Part shown: positions 53,101 to 62,100 of the stretch, piece by piece
How positions within the stretch are numbered: the stretch's first letter is position 1
Layout of the letters: each line of letters starts with the position of its first letter
Notes under the pieces: model-generated
What the model was told of the DNA's origin: nothing
The model's database searches: none
What the model saw: the letters and a program-made list of their open reading frames with translations, nothing else
DNA from: Mimachlamys varia
Taxonomy: Eukaryota; Mollusca; Bivalvia; Pectinida; Pectinidae
Direction of reading: 5' to 3'
Assembly (NCBI GenBank): GCA_947623455.1
Contig: OX392529.1
Coordinates: 3,038,001-3,102,000, forward strand
Length of the DNA stretch: 64,000 bases
Program-made: the position numbers and the translations under genes

Positions 53101-56100
53101 TGAGAATGAGTGTTTAAATAACCATCATAACTGTGATAAGGAGCGACAACGTTGTATAGACAAGTCCAAGGGCTTCCTGTGCGAGTGTAAGAAGGGCTAC
53201 CTCTGGAAGGAACGGTACGTAGAACGAGTCACAGCAAGACGTGCATCCTCCACATACATGACAATTTGTTAAAATAAAGGAATCTACGTGTCTAGTTTAC
53301 TTATCGTTTTGTTTTACAGTAAGGGTATCTGTGAGAGACATGTCTAGTTTATGTATCGTTTTGTTTTACAGTAAGGGTATCTATGAGACACGTGTCTAGT
53401 TTACGTATCGTTTTGTTTTACAGTAAGGGTATCTGTGAGACACGTGTCTAGTTTACGTATCGTTTTGTTTTACAGTAAGGGTATCTGTGAGACACGTGTC
53501 TAGTTTATGTATCGTTTTGTTTTACAGTAAGGGTATCTATGAGACACGTGTCTAGTTTACGTATCGTTTTGTTTTACAGTAAGGGTATCTGTGAGAGACA
53601 TGTCTAGTTTATGTATCGTTTTGTTTTACAGTAAGGGTATCTGTGAGAGAGGTGTCTAGTTAACGTATCGTTTTGTTTTACAGTAAGGGTATCTGTGAGA
53701 GACGAGTCTAGTTTACGTATCGTTTTGTTTTACAGTAAGGGTATCTGAGTGTCTAGTTTATGTATCGTTTTGTTTTACAGTAAGGGTATCTGTGAGAGAC
53801 GAGTCTAGTTTACGTATCGTTTTGTTTTACAGTAAGGGTATCTGAGTGTCTAGTTTATGTATCGTTTTGTTTTACAGTAAGGGTATCTGTGAGAGACATG
53901 TCTAGTTAACGTATCGTTTTGTTTTACAGTAAGGGTATCTGTGAGAGACATGTCTAGTTTACGTATCGTTTTGTTTTACAGTAAGGGTATCTGTGAGAGA
54001 CGAGTCTAGTTTACGTATCGTTTTGTTTTACAGTAAGGGTATCTGTGAGAGACATGTCTAGTTTACGTATCGTTTTGTTTTACAGTAAGGGTATCTGTGA
54101 GAGACGAGTCTAGTTTACGTATCGTTTTGTTTTACAGTAAGGGTATCTGTGAGAGACATGTCTAGTTTACGTATCGTTTTGTTTTACAGTAAGGGTATCT
54201 GTGAGAGACGAGTCTAGTTTACGTATCGTTTTGTTTTACAGTAAGGGTATCTGTGAGAGACATGTCTAGTTTACGTATCGTTTTGTTTTACAGTAAGGGT
54301 ATCTGTGAGAGACGAGTCTAGTTTACGTATCATTTTGTTTTACAGTAAGGGTATCTGTGAGAGACATGTCTAGTTTATGTATCGTTTTGTTTTACAGTAA
54401 GGGTATCTGTGAGAGACATGTCTAGTTTACGTATCGTTTTGTTTTACAGTAAGGGTATCTGTGAGAGAGGTGTCTAGTTAACGTATCGTTTTGTTTTACA
54501 GTAAGGGTATCTATGAGTGTCTAGTTTACGTATCGTTTTGTTTTACAGTAAGGGTATCTGTGAGAGACATGTCTAGTTTATGTATCGTTTTGTTTTACAG
54601 TAAGGGTATCTGTGAGTGTCTAGTTTACGTATCGTTTTGTTTTACAGTAAGGGTATCTGTGAGAGAGGTGTCTAGTTAACGTATCGTTTTGTTTTACAGT
54701 AAGGGTATCTGTGAGACACGTGTCTAGTTTACGTATCGTTTTGTTTTACAGTAAGGGTATCTATGAGACACGTGTCTAGTTTACGTATCATTTTGTTTTA
54801 CAGTAAGGGTATCTGTGAGACACGTGTCTAGTTTACGTATCGTTTTGTTTTACAGTAAGGGTATCTATGAGACACGTGTCTAGTTTACGTATCATTTTGT
54901 TTTACAGTAAGGGTATCTGTGAGAGACGAGTCTAGTTTACGTATCGTTTTGTTTTACAGTAAGGGTATCTGTGAGAGACGAGTCTAGTTTACGTATCATT
55001 TTGTTTTACAGTAAGGGTATCTGTAAGAGACATGTCTAGTTTACGTATCGTTGTGTTTTACAGTAAGGGTATCTGTGAGAGACATGTCTAGTTTACGTAT
55101 CGTTTTGTTTTACAGTAAGGGTATCTGTGAGAGACATGTCTAGTTTACGTATCGTTGTGTTTTACAGTAAGGGTATCTGTGAGAGACGAGTCTAGTTTAC
55201 GTATCATTTTGTTTTACAGTAAGGGTATCTGTGAGAGACGAGTCTAGTTTACGTATCGTTTTGTTTTACAGTAAGGGTATCTGTGAGAGACATGTCTAGT
55301 TTACGTATCGTTGTGTTTTACAGTAAGGGTATCTGTGAGAGACATGTCTAGTTTACGTATCGTTTTGTTTTACAGTAAGGGTATCTGTGAGAGAGGTGTC
55401 TAGTTAACGTATCGTTGTGTTTTACAGTAAGGGTATCTGTGAGTGTCTAGTTTACGTATCGTTTTGTTTTACAGTAAGGGTATCTGTGAGAGACGTGTCT
55501 AGTTTACGTATCATTTTCTTTTACAGTAAGGGTATCTGTGAGAGACGAGTCTAGTTTACGTATCGTTTTGTTTTACAGTAAGGGTATCTGTGAGACACGT
55601 GTCTAGTTTACGTATCGTTTTGTTTTACAGTAAGGGTATCTATGAGACACGTGTCTAGTTTACGTATCATTTTGTTTTACAGTAAGGGTATCTGTGAGAG
55701 ACGAGTCTAGTTTACGTATCGTTTTGTTTTACAGTAAGGGTATCTGTGAGAGACGAGTCTAGTTTACGTATCATTTTGTTTTACAGTAAGGGTATCTGTA
55801 AGAGACATGTCTAGTTTACGTATCGTTGTGTTTTACAGTAAGGGTATCTGTGAGAGACATGTCTAGTTTACGTATCGTTTTGTTTTACAGTAAGGGTATC
55901 TGTGAGAGACATGTCTAGTTTACGTATCGTTGTGTTTTACAGTAAGGGTATCTGTGAGAGACGAGTCTAGTTTACGTATCATTTTGTTTTACAGTAAGGG
56001 TATCTGTGAGAGACGAGTCTAGTTTACGTATCGTTTTGTTTTACAGTAAGGGTATCTGTGAGAGACATGTCTAGTTTACGTATCGTTGTGTTTTACAGTA

Positions 56101-59100
56101 AGGGTATCTGTGAGAGACATGTCTAGTTTACGTATCGTTTTGTTTTACAGTAAGGGTATCTGTGAGAGAGGTGTCTAGTTAACGTATCGTTGTGTTTTAC
56201 AGTAAGGGTATCTGTGAGTGTCTAGTTTACGTATCGTTTTGTTTTACAGTAAGGGTATCTGTGAGAGACGTGTCTAGTTTACGTATCATTTTCTTTTACA
56301 GTAAGGGTATCTGTGAGCCGGTCTGCCACCAGGGCTGTGTAAACGGAGTGTGCGATGCCCCGGACCATTGTACTTGTGACTTTGGCTGGGTAGGCAATGA
56401 TTGCAGCACCAAGTGTATGTGTAATGGATATAGCAAGTGTCGCAGTGCTCTGGAGAAAGATAGTTGTCTGGCCTGTGTCAACAATACACTGGTGCGTATA
56501 TCAACTGTACTCATGTTCCTAGACACTGGTGAACTGATGCCATACTGTGGCGTCCGTCGTCTGTCTTCTGGCATCCATCCATCTAAAAATCGCTACTAGT
56601 CTCAAATGGCTGAGCAGACTTTGACCAGATATGGTCAGAAGCATCCTTTAGTGATAAGGGCACTATTTTGTATAAACAGTGGGCCCTGCATGTGATTGCG
56701 GAATCACTTTGAAATCCTTCTTCTACGGGTTCACTGAAGGTATTTTGACCAAATTTTTAGTGAGGCATATCCTTGGTAGAAGGGAAACATTTTGTATAAA
56801 TGGTGAACGTTGGGGTCTGAGGAGTGGGACCAAATATCCTATTGTTAATCCAATTCTTCTCTCTAACTAAGCAATGGATACCAACTATATTTTACTGTTA
56901 GCATCCCTAAGTACTGGATATTAAAAAAAATACAAATGGTGGAGCTGACTAGCCATGGTGCTGATGGGTGGGGCCAGAATGTGTAGTGAAGCTATCTGTT
57001 GAGTAAAGTGGCTTCTCTCTGGATATAACAGGTAGATATCAACAATATTTAGTTATAGGCATCACTTGTTACTTGGGATGAAAACGTGTACAAATGGTAG
57101 GGCTGATCATGACCCTCCTCCAAAGGGGCTGAGGTGTGGGGCCAAAATATTTTCTTAGTTAAAATTTAGGAATTGGTCTCTGAAACAAACATTGGATATA
57201 AAGTATATCTGGTTAATAGGGGCAGGAAGAGTAGTTTTTGACTCTGGGTATTTTGTTCAGAAAGTTTTTTTGTAGAGGAATTTGTAGGTATTACAGTAAA
57301 ATCTTAAAATGTATGTTTGATGCAGGGGACTCATTGTGAGCACTGTGAGCAGCTGTACGTTGGCTCGCCAGAGAACAAGAAGCCCTGTGTACCGTGTCTG
57401 GAGCACTGTCATAACCACACCCCAAACTGTACCTTCGGGAGCATCAACAACCACTCCTATCCACCTTACTTCTGGGATGTAAGTACAACAATCACATTTT
57501 TATTCTAATCGCCTTTTGTCCGTCGTCGTCCGTCGTGCGTCCGTAAACTTTTTACATTTTCGACTTCTTCTCCAAAACCGCTGAACCAAATTCAATGAAA
57601 TTTTACAGGAAGCTTCCATGGCTGAGGGTGAACCAAAATTGTGAATTATATGGTCCCCACCCCCCAGGGGCATGCGGGGCAGGGCCAAAAAGGGTAAAAT
57701 TGACTAAAACTTCAAAAATCTTCTCCTCTACTCTCAGATATGGTAGAATCAAATACTCTTCATAGATAAAGGGGCTTAAGGTGCTTTACCAAAATTGTGA
57801 ATTTCATGACCCTGGGGTCTCATGTTTGCCCCTGGGGAGGGGGTAAACTTTACTATAGTTTATATAGGGAAATCACATTTTTGACTATTATTTGTTGGAT
57901 TTGTATTGGAATTCATTCTCACTTGTATCAAATTATCAGCATGGGATGACACTTTGATGGTATGTGCATGTTGGCCCTAGTTGACCCCCAGGGGCTGGAG
58001 GGCGGGGCCAAAAAGGGTCAAATTGACAAAAATTTCAAAAATCTTCTTCTCTTCTCTCAGATATGGTAGAATCAAATACTCTTCATAGATGGAAGGGTCT
58101 TAAGGTGCTTTACCAAAATTGTGAATTTCATGACCCTGGGGTCTCATGTTTGCCCCTGGGGAGGGGGTAAACTTTACTATAGTGTATATAGGGAAATCAC
58201 ATTTTTGACTATTTTTTGTTGGATTTGTATTGGAATTCATTCTTACTTGTATCAAATTATCAGCATGGGATGACACTTTGATGGTATGTACATGTTGGCC
58301 CTAGTTGACCCCCAGGGGCCTGCGGGGCAGGGCCAAAAAGGGTAAAATTTACAAAAATTTCAAAAATCTTCTTCTCTACTCTTAGATATGGTAGAATCAA
58401 ATACTCTTCATAGATGGAAGGGTCTTAAGGTGCTTTACCAAAATTGTGAATTTTATGACCCTGGGGTCTCATGTTTGCCCCTGGGAAGGGGGTAAACTTT
58501 ACTATAGTTTATATAGGGAAATCACATTTTTGACTATTATTTGTTGGATTTGTATTGGAATTCATTCTAACTTGTATCAAATTATCAGCATGGGATGACA
58601 CTTTGATGGTATGTACATGTTGGCCCTAGTTGACCCCCAGGGGCTGGAGGGCGGGGCCAAAAAGGGTCAAATTGACAAAAATTTCAAAAATCTTCTTCTC
58701 TTCTCCCAGATATACTGGAATCAAATACTCTTCATAGATGGATTGGTTTTAAGGTTCTTTACCAAAATTGTGAATTTCATGACTCTGGGGTCTTGCATCT
58801 CCCGCTGTGGAGGGGGTTAAGTTTACTATAGTATATTGGCATAAAAAAACATTTTTTTGCATTATTTGTTTATTTGCCATAAGAAATGATGCAAATTTGG
58901 TTGAAATTATCAATATGACATGACTTTTGAGTAGTACGCACATATTGACACTGACTGACCCCCAGGTGCCTGAGGGGTGGGGCCTAAAAGGGTCAAATTG
59001 ACATAATTTCAAAAATTCATTTTTTCCACTCCCAGATATGCTACAATGTATTGTTATAAATATTCATCTCAACATTCCCATATTTCTCTTTCATATCAAA

Positions 59101-62100
59101 CATCAGGTGACCGTTAAGGCCCATGGGCCTCTTGTTCTTATTCTGGAACTAAGTTTGTAGATGAAGTGATGAAATGTAAAGAATTTTGTGTAATTCCCTT
59201 CACCACCTTCGGTTTGAAGATTACATTATTAGGATTTTTCCAATTTCTTTAAAAAAAATACTTTGACTAAAACAAATAGAATTTCAAAATCCATAAATAA
59301 TGGAGTAATTGTCTGTATTGTAAGTCTGTTGTACAGTTTGTAGATTTTACTTGCTGTGAAGTCTGATGTGAGTTAAATAACATATGAGGACACAGGTCAA
59401 TTTGTCTCTTTTCTGATTAATCTTAAACCTCACAGTTAACATTAAAATAGAAAAATCTCCCTGCGGAAGCAAATACTTGAATGTGTGTTAAAATTTTACT
59501 GCAGAGCACATATCATAACTTTGGTTCACGCGGTCCTAAAGAAGATGAGGCATTGTGTCTGAACTGTATGTATAATACGGAGGGGCGCCGCTGTGAAAAG
59601 TGTCTGGAGGGCTACTTCAGGGTGGAGAAAGAAGGCAAGACGGCGTTCGACAAGTGTATCAAGTAAGTAGTGCTGAAGGTGTTGGAGATGTACAAGTATA
59701 TTAACAGTGTTAGACATGTTTCTTGATGGTAACATCCCTGCTTCTCAAACATATGTGGTGTTAAGATGTCATAGTTGATTCATTATTCTAGGGCTTGCTC
59801 TGAATATCAAAATAATCGTGATAGATGTCAGTTGTTGGCAAACAAATTTACGGCACAGGGATTCGAGAGATGCAGGTTTATCAAAACTATTGGCAAGTTT
59901 TATGATTGCCATCTTTGTCTCATTGAGAAATATTCTGTATCTTTGTGTGATATGAAGATGGACGTTTTTGAGTATGTTCATTAGTGTGCTTACTTGTTGT
60001 GATTGAGAATGATGACTCGGTTCTCACTTTGAGGACTTGATGTGACCAAGATCAACATGGTGGGTGTCGTCAAAGCAGAAGATGCTTACTCTTCCGGAAC
60101 ACCTGGTCTTATTCTCTTGTACTTTAACAAGGGTCTCAATGTAAATCTTTCTTTTTTTCATATTGTGCCCCTTGGTTTAATGGATTTTGAGTTCGAATTA
60201 AGGTTTTGTTAACATTTCGGTAATCTCTGATTTTTAGCTCACCTGGTCCGAAGGACCGGGTTGAGTTTTGCCATACTGTGGCGTCCGTCCGTCCGTCGTC
60301 CATCAACAATTTCTTTAAATGACTTCTCCTCCATAACCACAGATAGAAAATCAACCAAATTTGGCAGGAAGCATCCTTAGGTGCCCAGGATTCAAAATTG
60401 TACTAATGGTGTGACTGACCCCCTAAGGGGCTGAGGGGCGGGGCCAAAAAGGGTTATTTAGCTATATTGGTTTAAGCGACTTCTTCTCCATAACCACTGA
60501 TTGGAAATCAGCCTTATTTGGCAGGAAGCATCCCTAGGTGCTCAGGATTCAAAATTGTACTCATGGTGGGACTGACCCCCTAGGGGGCTGAGGGGTGGGG
60601 CCATAAAAAATTATTTACCTATATTGATATTAGCGACTTCTTCTTCATAACCACTGATTGGTAATCAACCTTATTTGGGAGGAACCATCCCTTGGTGCTC
60701 AGGATTCAAAATTGTACTCATGGTGGGACTGACCCCCTAGGGGGCTGAGGGGTGGGGCCATAAAAAAATATTTAGCTATATTGATATTAGCGACTTTTTC
60801 TTAGTAACCACTGATTGATAATGAACGTTATTTGGCAGGAAGCATGCTTAGGTGCCCAGGATTCAAAATTGTACTAATGACGGAACTGATCCCCTAGGGG
60901 GCTGAGGGGCGAGCCAAAAAGGGGTATTAAGCTATATTGGTTTAGTCGACTTCTTCTCCATAACCATTGATTGGAAATGAGCCTTATTTGTCAGGATGCA
61001 TCCCTAGGTGCTCTGGATTCAAAATTGTACCAATGGTGGGACTGACCCCCTAGGGGCTTAGGGGCGTGGCCAAAAAGGGTTATTTAGCTATATTGGTTTA
61101 AGCAACTTCTTCTCCATAACCACTGATTGGAAATCAACCTTATTTGGGAGGAACCAATTCTAGGTGCTCAGGATTCAAAATTGTACTCATGGTGGGACTG
61201 ACCCCCTAGGGAGCTGAGGGGTTGGGTCAAAAAGAGTTATTTAGCTATATTCGTTTAATCGACTTCTCCATAGCCATTGATTGGAAATCAGCCTTAGTTG
61301 GCAGGAAGCATCCCTAAGTGCTCAAGATTCAAAATTGTACTAATGGTGGGACTGACCCCCTAGGGGACTGAGGAGCAAGCCAAAAAGAAAATATTTTATC
61401 ATGATTACCTAGATATCAATGTATCCAGGTGAGCGATACAGGCCCTCTGGGCCTCTTGTTTATGAAGTTGGTATCTGCCGAGAAGGTAATGTTAGTGTTT
61501 TCTCGTCTTAAGCAGTACCGGAAGTACCAGAAAAAGATTCCCAATCGATTACGATGCCCTCTACTGGCATCAAACACTTAAAATTCTATCATGAAAATTC
61601 ATAGAAACCTGATAATAACAAGCTGCACAAATGAATCCATTATGTAAATTTAATGCTGTAACACTAGCGACTACAATACTGTTAATTTACTTAGGAACAC
61701 TGACTTTTCACCGACCAAGAGTTTTCACCAACCATGCTGACTTTCCACTAACAACTCTTACTTTTTCAGTGTGGTCGGTGAAAAGTGAACTTTTGCTGAT
61801 CTTGTTTTCCTTGATTAAATTATATATTTACCCTAATTACAGGTGCCAGTGCCACGGTCACAGTGACATGTGTATATATTTACCCTAATTACAGGTGCCA
61901 GTGCCACGGTCACAGTGACATGTGTGACAGTAAATCAGGCCTAAACTGTCGCTGTGCCAATAACACAGAAAGTCCGTGCCAGAGTCAGAAGATTGACAAG
62001 GAGTCTGTGGAGAAGTGCTGGCAGAAACAGGTCAGCTCCTTTATCTTCTATAGTTCATATTCCCGGGATTTGTTTGTTTTCGTGTTCAGTATACAAGTTT

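Noticed and set aside
59775..59984. 69-codon cysteine-containing frame preceded by an acceptor-like TTATTCTAG with compatible phase
   Set aside because: It lacks a good GT donor in the right phase, its cysteine spacing fits no EGF or laminin-EGF module, and direct joining of w28 to w29 already gives a normal module.
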